64,000 nucleotides of DNA from Anthostomella pinea (GCA_963556695.1 CAUWAG010000014.1:124001-188000); one strand, 5' to 3'; positions 42,186 through 54,199 are shown, counted from the stretch's first letter. The notes: generated from the sequence alone by a model not told the origin. Numbers and translations are program-made.

Positions 42186-43356
42186 GAAGGCTGGTACGAC
42201 GGTGACCATATCGGTCGCCAGAGAGTGTTTCGAATGAGGTGTACCCAATGTCCGACAACATCAACAGCAATTGGCCAAGGATGATGAATCCGCATCGCTC
42301 GCGCTGGGAATCGCACCCGTTTGCCAAAGCTTCTGTCGCTATCGAGACGCTTTGCGCCTGGGATGTTCAGTCAATCCAGACAGGAGTTGAGTGAAAAGAG
42401 CTGGGACGGCTCACGAAGCCTATTCCCGACCGAGATCGAAGAGCTTGCTATCAATCATAGCACCATCCGCCAGGGCAGTTCAATTCGGCGTCTTGTAGAG
42501 CACAGTATTCTCCATTGAGGTTGAAGTTGACGTTCAGCTTGCCTGCAGAGTCCATACTGCAGAACTGGTTTTGCCCGTCCATTGGTAGACTGGCTTGACG
42601 TCTTGCTGGCCCGTCCCAGCTGCTCAACACCTGCCACCTGACATCATCGTCAGTATCGCGCGCGCGCTCTCGGGAATTCTGTTGGTGGAACTGGGAGTAT
42701 TGGTCTAGGCCTCCGCGGCGCAGGTAAGACGGTCGTGGTCGGTATCATCATCTGCGCAGATCATCATTCGATACCATTTGGGCGTTGACAACATGCCACT
42801 GTACCCATGAGCCGTGGTGTATACGAGCCTCGAGGTCGTTTCTCCAAGTCTTTGACCTGTGTCGTCGTTGGCTCCCGAATAATACTTATTACTGGTATGC
42901 ATTTCTCAGCCCCCCCGGGCAGAAGCCGGGTATTAGGCTCGGTGGAGTGTCTAGCCAATAAAAGTCCGTTACCGAGCACTGCCTCCCCGTGGAAAACCGG
43001 ACATGGCACATCGCATGAAGCTTTCGGTAGATCTTATTACGTGTCGCGGCCATCGGATCGAGGAGTTGTTTGCCAGCTCACGATTGCTCTTGCTAGCTTC
43101 CAGACCGAAACCCAGTTCTTTACGCCCCCGGAGCTTCTGCCAGGTTTCCCACCTGCACCTTCGTGTATCATTACATCATGATTGACATGTTGAAACTCAC
43201 CTGCATTAGTTTCCGTCTAGACCAAACCCCGCATCGCCGTCATTGTTATTAAGGTAGGTATATAAATAGAGGTTCACGAGATCGCCTTTCTTGGCAACTT
43301 GGCATTCCACCGTTCAGGAACACAATTCCAAGTCCATACCTACTAAATACTCATTC
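42186..43356. other. intergenic
   Basis: About 1.17 kb. TATAAATAG at 43260-43268 is a good TATA-box candidate for the decarboxylase gene, about 90 bp upstream of its ATG. No other feature is recognised. Confidence 0.55.
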
Positions 43357-44920
43357 ATGATGGTTCACCAACACGGCGACGAGCATGACATCCCTGAGGA
43401 GCACCACGTGCAGAGGTAAGGAGTCCCCTTACTGCGGTACCCTCGCTCAGAAACTCACACCTCACAGGCGCGGTGCCTGGCTCCCGGCCGACCACCGCGT
43501 GCAGCACGACTGGATGCAGAAGCAGATCGACCATGTCGACAAGCATGGCAGCAAGGAACTGATCCCCGTTCTCCAGGAGTTCAAGGAGCTCATTGAGGGG
43601 AACACTCGGTTGTACATGTTGTTCAACCAGATGTGGGAGGAGATCCCCATGAAGAAGCCCTACTACCAGGACCCCACGGGAAGCAAGAAGCAGATCCGTG
43701 ATTACAGACACATGCTCGCCATGCTCAACCACATCTTCACCCAGGCACCCCAGTGGAGCGACGCTGCGTTTGGTGTGGGTATGGTCGGTGTGCCCATGGT
43801 GTCGATATTCGACTACGCCATGGCGACGCCCAGGTGAGCCTCGGTGTTTGTGAGCAGCTAAGTGCCATGATACTGACGACGATACTCCAGCGGTCATGCG
43901 GCATTCCTAGACCCCGACGTCAACAAGATTTTGAAGAAGGTCCTGAACGAATGGGGAAAGTTCTTGAAGGTAAGCCCTCATGTCGGTCGATACTCACAAA
44001 CTTCGCTGGCTGACCCCTATCTAAGTCACCGAAATCCGCCGAAGTGCTTGCCAACCACAAGCAAGGCTGGTTCTCCGAGCACGGCAAGAAGGACTTGATG
44101 GAGGTGGCCAACGCGCCGCTCAAGACATCGCATAACTTTGAGGACATGTATATCTGTGACCCCAATGCCAAGCACTACGGCTACACTTCCTGGGACGGTG
44201 AGTGTCTTCTCTTCCATCGTCCAAAAGCCAACAGCTGACTCCACAGACTTCTTCACGCGCCCACTCCGCGAAGGCGTGCGTCCGGTCGCCTCCCCCGAGG
44301 ACGACAACGTCATCGCCAACGCCTGCGAGTCCAAGCCGTACAACGTGGCGCGCCACGCCAAGCTACGTGACAAGTTCTGGATCAAGGGCCAGCCGTACTC
44401 CATTCTGGACATGCTAGGCCACGACTCGCTGGCTGCCCAGTTCGACGGCGCAACCATATACCAGGCCTTCCTGTCCGCTCTGTCATACCACCGCTGGCAC
44501 GCCCCCGTGAGCGGCAAGATCGTCAAGTCCTTCGTCCGCGACGGCACCTACTTCAGCGAGCCCCTATTCGAGGGTCTGGGCGACCCGAACACAAAGGAGA
44601 TTGACGTCAAGGGCATCAGCGTGGCGCAGGGCTACCTCACCGCCCTCGCCACCCGGGCCGTCATCTTCATCCAGGCCGACAATCCCGCCATCGGGCTGAT
44701 GGCCTTCATCGGCGTGGGCATGGACGAGGTCAGCACGTGCGATATCACGGTCCAGCAGGGCCAGTACGTCAAGAAGGGCGATCAGCTGGGCATGTTCCAC
44801 TTCGGTGGCTCGTCCCATTGCCTGTTGTTCCGCGACGGCGTCAAGGTCGATGGGTTCCCCAAGCTGGACTCGGCTACTAATGTGCCCGTTCGGAGCAAGG
44901 TGGCTGAGGTCAAGAAGTGA
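43357..44920 (+). CDS. phosphatidylserine decarboxylase-like enzyme, PsiD (tryptophan decarboxylase) type
   Basis: Five exons (43357-43415, 43468-43833, 43891-43969, 44026-44197, 44247-44920) give 449 residues in phase. Two adjacent Mets start the ORF. The N-terminal GAWLPADHRVQHDWM and a helical domain precede the PSD fold: DDFFTRPLREGVRP, ANACESKPYNV, YHRWHAPVSGKIVK and GVGMDEVSTCDITV. The C-terminal HFGGSSH is the self-cleavage site, where Ser becomes the pyruvoyl cofactor. Bacterial and mitochondrial PSDs use LGST, while GGSS is typical of the soluble fungal branch that includes Psilocybe PsiD, which decarboxylates tryptophan. No membrane segment or targeting peptide is seen, so it is probably cytosolic. 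The substrate may be an aromatic amino acid but could be another amino acid. It follows a Zn2Cys6 regulator. Confidence 0.88.
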
Positions 44921-46197
44921 AAGTGGTACTCTTGAAAAAACAAAAACGGGATGCATGATTCATGGGTGGGAGGTAATGATAAAACTAAATCGCGATGAGA
45001 ATGAACGAATACATGCAACGACGAATTGGACGCATGCTTCTGCGACTCACTCAGCCTGCGTTGTTGATTTGCTTCTTCATTGCATGCGTAGACCCGAGTG
45101 CGGCGGATGAAGGGACGATGATACATACATGTACATACATGTACATCCTCAGTATTCGCAACTATCTACATCTGGCATCCTACCGTTGTCTCCACGCAGT
45201 CACCCGACTCGTATCGCTCGCACCAGCTGTAGGTCAGGCTGATTGACAGAGACCTTAGTTGCCTACCAGGCCCCAACGTCACTTGCAATGTAACGATACA
45301 CTCAGCCCTCATAAGTCTCCGTGCCCACCATATCGAAAAGAATCCAGACCACACGTATAGTATTAAAATGCTGGTATAGCAGACAGGAATAAACAGCTCT
45401 GGTTTGATATGCATTTTGAATGCTTATTCTATCATGCTTATTCGGATTCGATACCTATACCCTTGTTTCCTGGACGGGTGGTGTACGGAGACTTATGAGG
45501 ACTGAGTGTAACGATGGCGCCGACAGGCAACAGGTCATATTGCATGTACCCCGGCCACCCGCCAATGGCCGGGATACGTTACTTGCCCAGACGCATCGGA
45601 AGCAAGCCTCCAACCCGTAAGTGTATATGAAGCCGTGAGTGTCACAACGAAGGTCTGGATGATTGTAATAGGCCTTTCAGCAGCCAGCCGGTGAACAGGA
45701 AAGCACTATAAATAGGAACAAACGACATCCAATGTAAACCAGTCTACACAGCTCTCTCACGGTAATAAAAAGGCCGGAATGGTGCAATTTGTTGTATTTA
45801 CTGTTGGTGTTACGAAAAGAAGGTTGCTGCTGCGTTGGTGCTACAGATGAGGGTGGGTAGAATACGCCCATGATTTAGGAATATAGACCACCACCACCAC
45901 ACCACACCTGCCAACAAAGTATGTACATCAGAAACGAAGAATCGGTTGTCCTTGCAGGCGAATACTGCTTAATTGGTGTGTGTGGAAGGAAACCGGATCG
46001 TCCAAAACCGTGGTGTTTCTCACCCGCTCAGCCGCCAACCCCTCCATCCTTTCGAATGCGGGTGTCCATGTGCTCCGTCGCGAATGAGGCCATCGTGACG
46101 GCTAGGGTTCTTCAGACATCTCTGATGCCGATGGGCGGGAAAGCCCCGAGGTAAGTGATGGGACTTGGTATTATTCTGATGGCGGGCTGGGCTCAAA
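44921..46197. other. intergenic with a MITE
   Basis: Contains the 3' UTR of the decarboxylase, a short ACATACATGTACATACATGT repeat near 45121-45143, and the MITE at 45299-45508. No gene is recognised. Confidence 0.5.
45299..45508. mobile_element. 210-bp TA-flanked MITE
   Basis: The left end CACTCAGCCCTCATAAGTCT (continuing CCGTGCCCACC) is mirrored by the right end, whose complement reads CACTCAGTCCTCATAAGTCT (continuing CCGTACACCACC). TA flanks both sides (45297-45298 and 45509-45510). Related sequence recurs at 47467-47651, and the right terminus alone recurs near 47990-48018, so this is a local family. There is no coding capacity. Confidence 0.82.
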
Positions 46198-46944
46198 TTA
46201 GGGTGTTGAGCAGGAAAGCCCCGAGCCTAATGATAGGCCCGAGGCTAGTGATAGGGGTCGGCATTGTTCTGATGACGGGCTCGCCCCAATCCGGGGTGTT
46301 TGTTGAAGGTGAAGGAGCGAGCCTCTTTTCCAGGATTGATCTTGCTCAAGGTTGGCGTACAGGATCATCTGCTTCTGGAAATTCTCCCACGTGAGAGCTC
46401 CCGTTTCGAAGTCACGCTCGAGGTTGGAGTTCCAGAGAGGCTGGCGGTGCTTGATTGCACGCATCATAAGCAGTAGCTTGGCCTTGGGAGGAATGGGGAG
46501 ATCGAGCGCTGCCAGGCGGTTGGCGACGGTGTTGAAGCGTGAGTTGAAGGCACGGAGAGTAACCCCGTCCTCAAGGGTGGCGTCCATGAGTTCGTAGAAC
46601 AGTTGGGGTGCCGATTGCTCATGAATGTTAGGTATGGTAGTGAAGGTAGCGATCACGAGATCCCAAAGGACCTTCGGATCTTGCTCGTTTTCGGAGTCCC
46701 AGCCGGCGGCTTCAAGCTGTTCTTCAACGGCGGTTATGGTCGACGTAATAGGAGCCATCGCGTGAACACGGTCTTGCTCCCATTTTCGTTGGTTTGGAAG
46801 TTCGGGCCTCATGGAATGGGTGTCAATGAACTTGATCAGGTCGTAGTAGACAGCGTGCTGGCGAATGGAGCGTTTCCATTGCTTCAGATTCTGTTCGCCC
46901 AGCAGCTGCGGGATGGGAGGAAGTTGGTTGAATGGCGATGCCAT
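46198..46944 (-). CDS. lone gag-like ORF of a Copia-type retrotransposon
   Basis: From the ATG at 46944 (MASPFNQLPPIPQLLGEQN) the ORF encodes 248 residues. It has the UBN2/gag-polypeptide layout of Ty1/Copia elements: an N-terminal LxGxxNLKQWKRSIRQHA segment, WDLVIATFTTI, and FNSRFNTVANRLAALDLPIP followed by a conserved helical region (LLMMRAIKHRQPLWNSNLE). The usual CCHC zinc knuckle and any protease, integrase or reverse transcriptase are missing, and the C-terminal 30 residues are low-complexity and probably out of the original frame. No paired LTRs were found around it. It is either a truncated relic whose gag happens to remain open or a retained gag gene. The base composition is normal, with no RIP signature. 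Confidence 0.65.
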   Translation of the reverse strand: MASPFNQLPPIPQLLGEQNLKQWKRSIRQHAVYYDLIKFIDTHSMRPELPNQRKWEQDRVHAMAPITSTITAVEEQLEAAGWDSENEQDPKVLWDLVIATFTTIPNIHEQSAPQLFYELMDATLEDGVTLRAFNSRFNTVANRLAALDLPIPPKAKLLLMMRAIKHRQPLWNSNLERDFETGALTWENFQKQMILYANLEQDQSWKRGSLLHLQQTPRIGASPSSEQCRPLSLASGLSLGSGLSCSTP

Positions 46945-49528
46945 CGTAACGGGTTGAGAAGGTGCCTGGCTCGAATGCGGCGTGTTGACGTGAAAGATGT
47001 GGGTGAAAGTCGTGGTCGGGGCAAAGACCGGGGCAAAGACGTACGTCGGGGCAAAGTCGTACCGGTACATATGGCGCGCAGAGACGACGAGGTAGTACAG
47101 CTCGGATACGGGTGCAAACTGTTGCGACTTGAGGAAATAAACGCTTTCTCAGTGCGTGGACGCATTTTGGTGTAAAACCGAGTGTATGGTGTCGAAAGGT
47201 TGGCTTGATGTTTGTGACGAATTAGCAGAATTCGCTGGATGACGAAGAGTGCTGAAGACCTGCTGGTAGCACCTTCCTGGCAAATCGTGCTTTGAGATCA
47301 ACCAAAACATTGTGAATGGGATTGAAGGAAGGAAAGAGGGTTCATGACCTAGTGAGTATGGCAGCAACGATCTCCCACCAGTCGCCTCCATGGGCAGATT
47401 TGCCGCCGCGGCTCTTCCATATATACGCCAGAATTACCAGCAGGCAGAGAGGTTCGCAGGTCAACCGTGGAAACAACGGTATATTCATCAAATCAGAAAT
47501 TCGGAATAAGCACACCGGAACAAGCATTGATGGTGGCATATTAAACCAGAGCTGCTTATTCCTGCCTGCTTATGCCGTTATTTCCAAATCTCTACGTGTG
47601 ATCTGGAAACCTTCCAGCATGGTGCATACGGAGACTTACGAGGGCTGAGTGTATGTCAAGACCCTTTCCCCATAGGCTCTGTCAACTTATGGAAAGATCA
47701 GGAGCCAGTGTGGCGGTACGGGCTGGACTGGATCGACTTTGTGCTGTACTGGATTCATCTGTGTCTCGTCAAATGACTACTACAGGTAAAGTATTCCCTC
47801 GGAGTAATCATCCGAAGGAGCCCTGAGTATGTGGACCAATGTCAACAGGCCAATGCCTTCCCGGTAGAGTTGGCACCCCAACAACGTCTGCTGCCACCAC
47901 GACGTCCAAGCAGACAACCGCCACGTCAACATCCAGGACCACGGCAGCAACGACTAAAATGACTGCAAGTGACTTTGCTGGAAGGGTCGTGCGTGTACGG
48001 AGACTTATGAGGGTTCAGTGTACCATTGTGCGGCACACCTTTGACGCTCCTCGACTAAGCCATCAAAGGGGGCAGCCAGAGCTACCGAGCCCAAGTAGCG
48101 ACAAGGAATCTCTTTGCAGACACATTCAAGTTCTGTAGACTCGGATGAAGACGATCGTTGATGGGTGCCAGATAAAACCCATCATCAGAGACACAGCTTT
48201 GATGACCTTTGTATGGAAACCAAATCTCCTGTCGTCTCTCGATAACGGCGGGAAGACGGGAGCGAACCGCGTAGGTCTTCATCATCAGATCTGTGTATGT
48301 GATCCACAAGGCAAGGCGATGATGGCCCCGGTGGTTCCCCAGTCGTGGTCTGAGCATAGCAAATACTGTCAAGACTGCGGAACCACGACTGGCTGTTCCG
48401 ATGAATCATCATGGCTCTGGCAGTGGTGGGGGCAGGTCCGTTTTCCACCAAGGCGCTCAGAGCTGTGAGAAGACCAACTCGGGGACGACCATTGCGGTCG
48501 GAGAAAAGAGGGGTACTCGGTGAGCGCGAACGCCTCGTCGTTGTGAATGGGAAAGCCCGCCAACCATGAATCAGGACAGCCGCCTCTGTTGTTCGCGAGG
48601 CTCGACTTTTTGGCACGTGGTCTAGCCCGCTTCGGGGCCATTCCCGGAGCCATGTCCATGGTAACCACATAATAGGGGGTCATTGTGGTGTTGGCCCTGG
48701 GCAAATCCAATGTTGACAGAGCAGATATCAGATGCCGTTCTACCCCCAAACCAGCACCTCTTGGTCATGGCAATGATCTCGGGGATGAAATGAGGTGGCC
48801 AAGATGCAAGTGACAACCCCATGTGGGCAAGCAGTACTAGCTGTTGATATGAGAATGGACGAAGCCGTACGGGAGCATATAACACCCCTCAGCTAGAGCG
48901 GCATTAGAGGCTTCATCGTAGTCTTTTGGAAACAGTCGCAGACCGACAAAGGTGAGATGAATAAGACCCGCAGAGAGCCCGTCTCGCGAAATGAGAGCTT
49001 GTTGTCCGGAGTCTCTTATACAAACTGTCGGGGAGTGACGTGTGCAGGCTGCGGAACTGACAAGGCGAAGCTATCACCAGCTTGGCTTCACCCAGACTCC
49101 AGCACAGCAGACTCGGAGTGGACTACTCCAATCATCGGCAATGTATGCTGAGAGACAATGGTACTCGAGTGGGTACATACCTATGTATAGAGTTCGCCAT
49201 CTGCACGAAAGCCCACTGCCGGGCATCTTAATGATGACAAAAAGGCCGAATTATGAGAAGATATCGCCTGCTTCGTGCCGTCAAGCTTCAAATGTCGAGG
49301 AATATTCTTGGGGTTGTACACAGTAAGTTGGCTGTGGCTGAGGCGAGCGCACGTGGCTTGGCCCCCGCAGCTCGTGCTCCACATGCAGTCCCGGGCTGCC
49401 CCTGATGGGATTATCTGTGGTGCGCCGTCCAGTTGCCCTCCAATCTTGAGGGTGAACGCAACCCCAACAGCGCAGCAACTCGACAATCCCATCCACGTTG
49501 ACACAGGGTTCGCTTCCAGGCCGGCAAG
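46945..49528. other. intergenic with MITE fragments
   Basis: About 2.6 kb. It contains the truncated MITE at 47467-47651 and one isolated MITE terminus near 47990-48018. An inverted repeat lies near 48335-48394 (CCAGTCGTGG and CCACGACTGG). ORFs of 80-160 codons on both strands near 48.2-48.9 kb show no domain, and I do not accept them as genes. The last part is the AP-2 mu promoter. Confidence 0.45.
47467..47651. mobile_element. truncated, inverted copy of the 45299 MITE
   Basis: Read on the minus strand it matches the interior of the 45299-45508 element, including AGGAATAAGCAGCTCTGGTT versus AGGAATAAACAGCTCTGGTT. It ends with one terminal repeat (ACGGAGACTTACGAGGGCTG, followed by AGTG) and TA at 47652-47653. 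The other terminus is missing. Confidence 0.7.
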
Positions 49529-50961
49529 ATGCTCTCCGGCATTCTGATTTTCAATCAGAAGGGCGAGAACCTCATCTTCCGTGCCTTCCGAAACGACTGC
49601 CGCCCCCGCCTCGCCGACGTCTTCCGCATCCAGGTCATCTCCAACCCCCAGGTCCGCTCGCCCATCCTCACGCTCGGCAGCACCACCTTCAGCCATGTCA
49701 AGCACGAGAACATCTACCTGGTGGCCATCACCAAGAGCAATGCCAATGCCGCGCTCGTCTTCGAGTTCCTCTACCGCCTGATCCAGCTCGGCCGGGGCTA
49801 CTTTGGCAAGTTCGACGAGGAAGCTGTCAAGAACAATTTCGTGCTGGTTTACGAGCTTCTGGATGGTAAGTCTGGGCGTCAGACAACACAGCTTCAATAT
49901 GTGTGCTTACCTGGTGCTGTACTAGAAATCATCGACTTTGGATACCCTCAGAATACCGAAACCGACACCCTCAAGATGTACATCACCACCGAAGGCGTCA
50001 AGTCCGAGCGCGCGGCCGAAGACTCTGCGAAGATCACAATGCAGGCTACCGGCGCGCTGTCTTGGAGGAAGGCCGATGTCCGATACCGAAAGAACGAGGC
50101 GTTCGTCGATGTCATCGAGGATGTCAACCTGCTGATGTCTGCCACGGGGACTGTGCTTCGTGCCGACGTTACCGGCCAGATCATAATGCGCGCATATCTC
50201 TCGGGCACGCCAGAATGCAAGTTCGGACTCAATGATCGTCTCTTGCTGGACCAGGACGGGCTTCAGTCGCTGCCGAGCGGAAACCGGCTAGGAACTAAAG
50301 CTACGAAAGCGGCTGCTGGAAGTGTCACGCTGGAGGACTGTCAGTTCCACCAGTGTGTCAAGCTGGGGAAATTCGACTCGGACCGCATCATCTCCTTCGT
50401 TCCGCCCGACGGCGAGTTCGAGCTCATGCGGTACAGGGCGACCGAAAACGTCAACCTGCCATTCAAGGTACACGCCATCGTTAATGAAGTTGGCAAGACC
50501 AAAGTGGAATTCAGCATTGGCGTCAAGGCCAACTTTGGAAGCAAGCTTTTTGCGACGAATGTGGTGGTTCGCATACCAACGCCGCTGAACACGGCTCGCA
50601 TTACGGAGCGCACCACACAAGGAAAGGCCAAGTACGAACCGAGCGAAAACCATATTGTGTGGAAGATTGGTCGCTTCACCGGCCAGAGCGAGTTTGTTCT
50701 CAGTGCCGAAGCCGAACTCACGAGCATGACAAACCAGAAGGCCTGGTCACGGCCACCGCTAAACTTGAGCTTCAGTCTACTCATGTTTACCAGCTCCGGC
50801 CTACTAGTGCGATATTTGAAGGTGTTTGAGAAAAGCAACTATTCAAGTGTGAAATGGGTGCGATATATGACAAGAGCAGGATCTTACGAGATTCGGTAAG
50901 GATCTCTCCCGACACTACGAGGTTTCAACCGCGTATACTGATGTGTTCATGCAGATTTTGA
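49529..50961 (+). CDS. APM4: AP-2 clathrin adaptor complex mu subunit
   Basis: Three exons (49529-49865, 49926-50895, 50955-50961) give 437 residues, the standard length for mu2. The last exon adds only the C-terminal F and stop, completing SYEIRF. The N-terminal longin-like domain starts MLSGILIFNQKGENLIFRAF and includes KSNANAALVFEFLYRL and YFGKFDEEAVKNNFVLVYELLD. The mu-homology domain starts near residue 160: SWRKADVRYRKNEAFVDVIE, ECKFGLNDRL, FVPPDGEFELMRYR and NHIVWKIGRFTGQSE. AP-2 links clathrin to plasma-membrane cargo. The mu subunit binds YxxPhi sorting signals and PIP2, and fungal mu2 acts in endocytosis at hyphal tips. This is a conserved core gene. Confidence 0.95.
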
Positions 50962-51710
50962 AGAACAAGATTCGAGCAGAGGGCGCCGAACATCAGGTAC
51001 ATGCTGGAGGGCCCGCGATCAAAACGCCGCGACGAGTTCCTCCCTCACTGCAAGCTGCGTGCCAGCTGCATATGAGGTGACAATAAGTGCGCGACGCTTG
51101 ATCTCGGTGACTGTTCCGGGAATCCCCGCATATCCCGACCGTGTCAGATCCCGGCCTGGCAGTGGGTGGTCTATTCCTCTGAGACTGGCCAAAACTGTAT
51201 GGCAATTGCCTCAAGTATGTCGGCGGTACAACATCTGATGCTACGACATAAGTCTATGGCTATGCATCTAGTGCGACAGCAGACGTTGCGAGACAACGTC
51301 GAGCCCCAGGCGCCTTGTGGATATATGAATCATCGATATTCCGACCCCGGCTACGTGGATAATGAAGATGCAATCAATTGTGATGACAATAGCAGTGCAA
51401 GACTACATGGGCAAGGGGACATCAAATGCAGCGGAGACGACGGAGAAGCAGATTATCTTCGGCTTTTGAATCAGCTCTACGACATGCGGACGACCTGCGG
51501 TTCTCGACCGTGGAGCAAGGGCCTGACTAATACATGTCATTAGTAACGATAGTTCAAGTTTACATGAACATGTCGTCATCCAATGTGCACTGTGATGAAC
51601 ATATAACATTGAATGAAAAGCATCTGAAGCTCCAGCTTTACAGTCGAAACGCCTTGTCTATACCAACAAACCTGTGTGTGAAACTCAAGTCATCTTTTCG
51701 ATCAGCCATC
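50962..51710. other. intergenic
   Basis: About 750 bp between AP-2 mu and the HD-domain gene. A 125-codon ORF (51166-51543) lacks an ATG at its first codon and any known domain, so it is not called. Confidence 0.5.
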
Positions 51711-52526
51711 ATGTCTTCCACCCCGGCAGCTTCGGCAGACGACATCGCCAAACACGGATGGAGCGCGGTGCCACGTGATGCCAACGCCATCCTCAAGGGC
51801 AAACCCTACCTCCATAAGCCATCCGCTCTGAAGCTGGCTGATATGCCCTTCCCCGACGATGACCCCGTCGTCGCTAAGGTGCAACGTTACGCCAAGAAGC
51901 ATCTGCTCGAGCAGACATACAACCACTCGATGCGTGTATACTACTGGGGTCTGTCGCCGTGACAAAGGCAAGCAAGCCATCAATGATTGACCACAGGCTA
52001 AAAAATATCAGGTCACTCCATCATCAAGGCCCAGTTCCCAGAGCACGCGAGCAAGCTCTCCATGTCGACGTGGGCGCTGGCCTGCCTACTCCACGACATC
52101 GGCACCACGCACTCCAACCTGCGCGCCACGCTCCTGTCATTCGAATTCTACGGCGGCATCTTGGCGTTGAACGTCACGAAGGACAGCGGCGCACCACAAG
52201 TCCAGGCCGAAGCCGTCGCGGAGGCTATCATCCGCCACCAGGACCTGGGCACGGTCGGTACGATCACGTTCCTTGGGCAGGTGATTCAGCTCGCTACTGT
52301 GTATGATAATATGGGGTTCCATCCGGAGCTGGTTGATGAACAGACGAGGTTGGAGGTCAATAAGGGATACCCAAGGAAGGGGTGGAGTGGCTGCTTTTCC
52401 AAGACGATAATGGAGGAGAATGGGCTGAAGCCTTGGGCGCATACGACGCATTTGGGCGAGGAGGACTTTCCGGAGGGGGTTAGGGGGAATGAGCTAATGA
52501 AGGATGTGGATGGTTGGGGGTTGTAG
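51711..52526 (+). CDS. HD-domain protein, cyanamide hydratase-like
   Basis: Two exons, 51711-51948 and 52012-52526, give 250 residues. The metal-binding HD-domain ligands are visible in order: LEQTYNHSMRVYYWG (His), CLLHDIGTTH (HD), then AIIRHQD in the middle of the protein. The sequence resembles fungal cyanamide hydratase (urea hydro-lyase) and yeast DDI2/DDI3, which convert cyanamide to urea with a Zn/Fe site. The intron falls inside the first His motif (TGG G then GT CAC). No signal peptide is seen, so it is probably cytosolic. The real substrate in fungi without cyanamide exposure may be another nitrile or amide. It is followed by a degraded copy of the A/B module. Confidence 0.88.
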
Positions 52527-53373
52527 GTGGTGTTGGGTCTTGTGGAGTTTGATGTCGATAGGCCTTGAGGTGTTAGTAAAGGGAATGGAATGGGGCCAGT
52601 TGGATCTCATGGCGAGTAGCGCACAAGTGACGTTTTATTTACTTTCAGTTACCGTTGCAGGCTATGAAGCTCTGTGAGCGAAGTGGTTGAGGATACTCAT
52701 TCTGCGGGCTCACATTTCCATGCATCCTGATTCCTCTTAGAGTTCAGGGGCAGTAGGTGGTAAGGTATGGGGTGACCGGCGGACCGGGACCGTGACCGGA
52801 CCTAGCCATGCGGCTTGATTGGTTCATAGCTAAGTTATTAAATGGATCTAGTGTAACGACCCCGCATTGCAGCTCCCGAATGCGCTCCAACGCACAGACC
52901 ATATCTAGGTAAACGAATTTAACGAACAACACCACGTTGGGACGGGACCACACCCAAACATTCACCACATCTAACACATTGATCCGCAGCACCTCCGTCT
53001 GGTCAGTTCTCAAGACGGTTTTGATGCCTACCTACCTACTATGCCACTTCGTTGAGTTCGCCTAAGACATTGATGTTCTGTGTTCGTCACAGCCGGGCGT
53101 GCAAATACCTTCGCGGAAGAGGACAAAAACAGGTAGGTTGCAACCAGGCCAGCTACACATGTCTCATGTCTCGAGAGCCTGCATGTTTCCGTTTTCGTCT
53201 CAGCAACAATGGCCTCATCCGAAGCCTACCGCTTGTGTGTTCACATGCCACTTTGTCATATATGGCTTTTGCTGTCAATCCCCGTTTCGTGAAAGGTAGC
53301 AGTCCTGGCAACGCGGACGTCGACTACTATTACGAATGGAGTTCCTCTTCTCGAGGCCTCCCAAAAACACCCT
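52527..53373. other. intergenic
   Basis: About 850 bp. No gene is recognised. An open stretch upstream of A2 (to 53262, MAFAVNPRFVKG) is in a different frame from A2. Confidence 0.5.
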
Positions 53374-54160
53374 ATGACAACAAAGTTCCCAGCGCTGGAC
53401 GCGCCAACGAGTCGTTTCCGCACGAACCCAGATCAGGACGAGTGGGGAATCTATTCAAACCATAAAACAATCGACCACAGCACGCTGTTGTATTTGAAGC
53501 ACCTCGGCAAAGATGAGCCAACCCCAGAACAGCTTCAGGAAGAAGCTCGCAAGGCCATCCCCATCGGATTCGATTGGTCACTTTGCAATTTTGTTAATGA
53601 CCAGCGAGTCCCAATAAGGGGAACGAGGGTGGGAAAGAGCTCTTGGAGGAACTTGATCAGGCAATTGTCTCGATGAGACAGGTGAAGGAGAGACTCGGCT
53701 TACCCCTGGGCGCTCCATACGCGGGGAAAGATCTAGGAAACCTCGTAGACAGTAAGTAGCGAGACGGTGGCTTCTTAGCCGTTCTGCCGTGGGTTGGGTA
53801 CAACAACCAGCACCAATTATGAAGGGCTACTACACCATTTGAGAACGCATTGCTGACTTTGGCGATGCAGTGTACATATCCATGGCCAAAGAGCATATGA
53901 AGGTCCGTTACCGGACTCTTAACTTGGGCGTGTTTTACAGTCCTATCCTATACTTCCGGAATAACGGACTCTTTGGCTCCCAAGGCGTAAGGGACCGTAT
54001 AAGCGAAAGGATACACAATGCCGATCTAGCCAGGGACCTGATATGGGTTCTCCACAGCGAAATCGGGCCTGAAGAGTTCGAGAATTCCAGGAACTCCACC
54101 GTCAGTTATTTCACAGAGCTCTCCTCAATGACCCCTGCGGAAGCGGCAGTGATTGGTTGA
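53374..54160 (+). pseudogene. broken paralogue A2 of the duplicated module
   Basis: Exons 53374-53751 and 53871-54160 (GTAAGT...GATGCAG) reproduce the A1 structure, with the intron at the same place. Coding potential is clear: HLGKDEPTPEQLQEEARKAI, CNFVNDQRVPIRG, then KELLEELDQAIVSMRQVKER and SMAKEHMKVRYR. The frame breaks near 53613: after PIRG the homologous LLEELDQ segment continues in the other frame, and the spliced length (668) is one base short of a whole number of codons. A one-base deletion in the GGGGAA run explains both. The C-terminus differs from A1 and runs about 20 residues further (YFTELSSMTPAEAAVIG). The break could also be an assembly error. Confidence 0.6.
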
Positions 54161-54199
54161 GATTGATTATATTTATCGTGGGTGCAGTCCCTCCATAGG

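Noticed and set aside
46624..46944. Plus-strand ORF opposite the gag gene as a separate protein
   Set aside because: It is an antisense shadow of the gag reading frame without its own features.
48185..48749. Overlapping minus-strand ORFs of 126-161 codons
   Set aside because: No domain, no start context, mixed frames and composition typical of non-coding DNA.
51166..51543. 125-codon plus-strand ORF between AP-2 mu and the HD-domain gene
   Set aside because: It does not begin with ATG, shows no family similarity, and overlaps the expected UTR and promoter.
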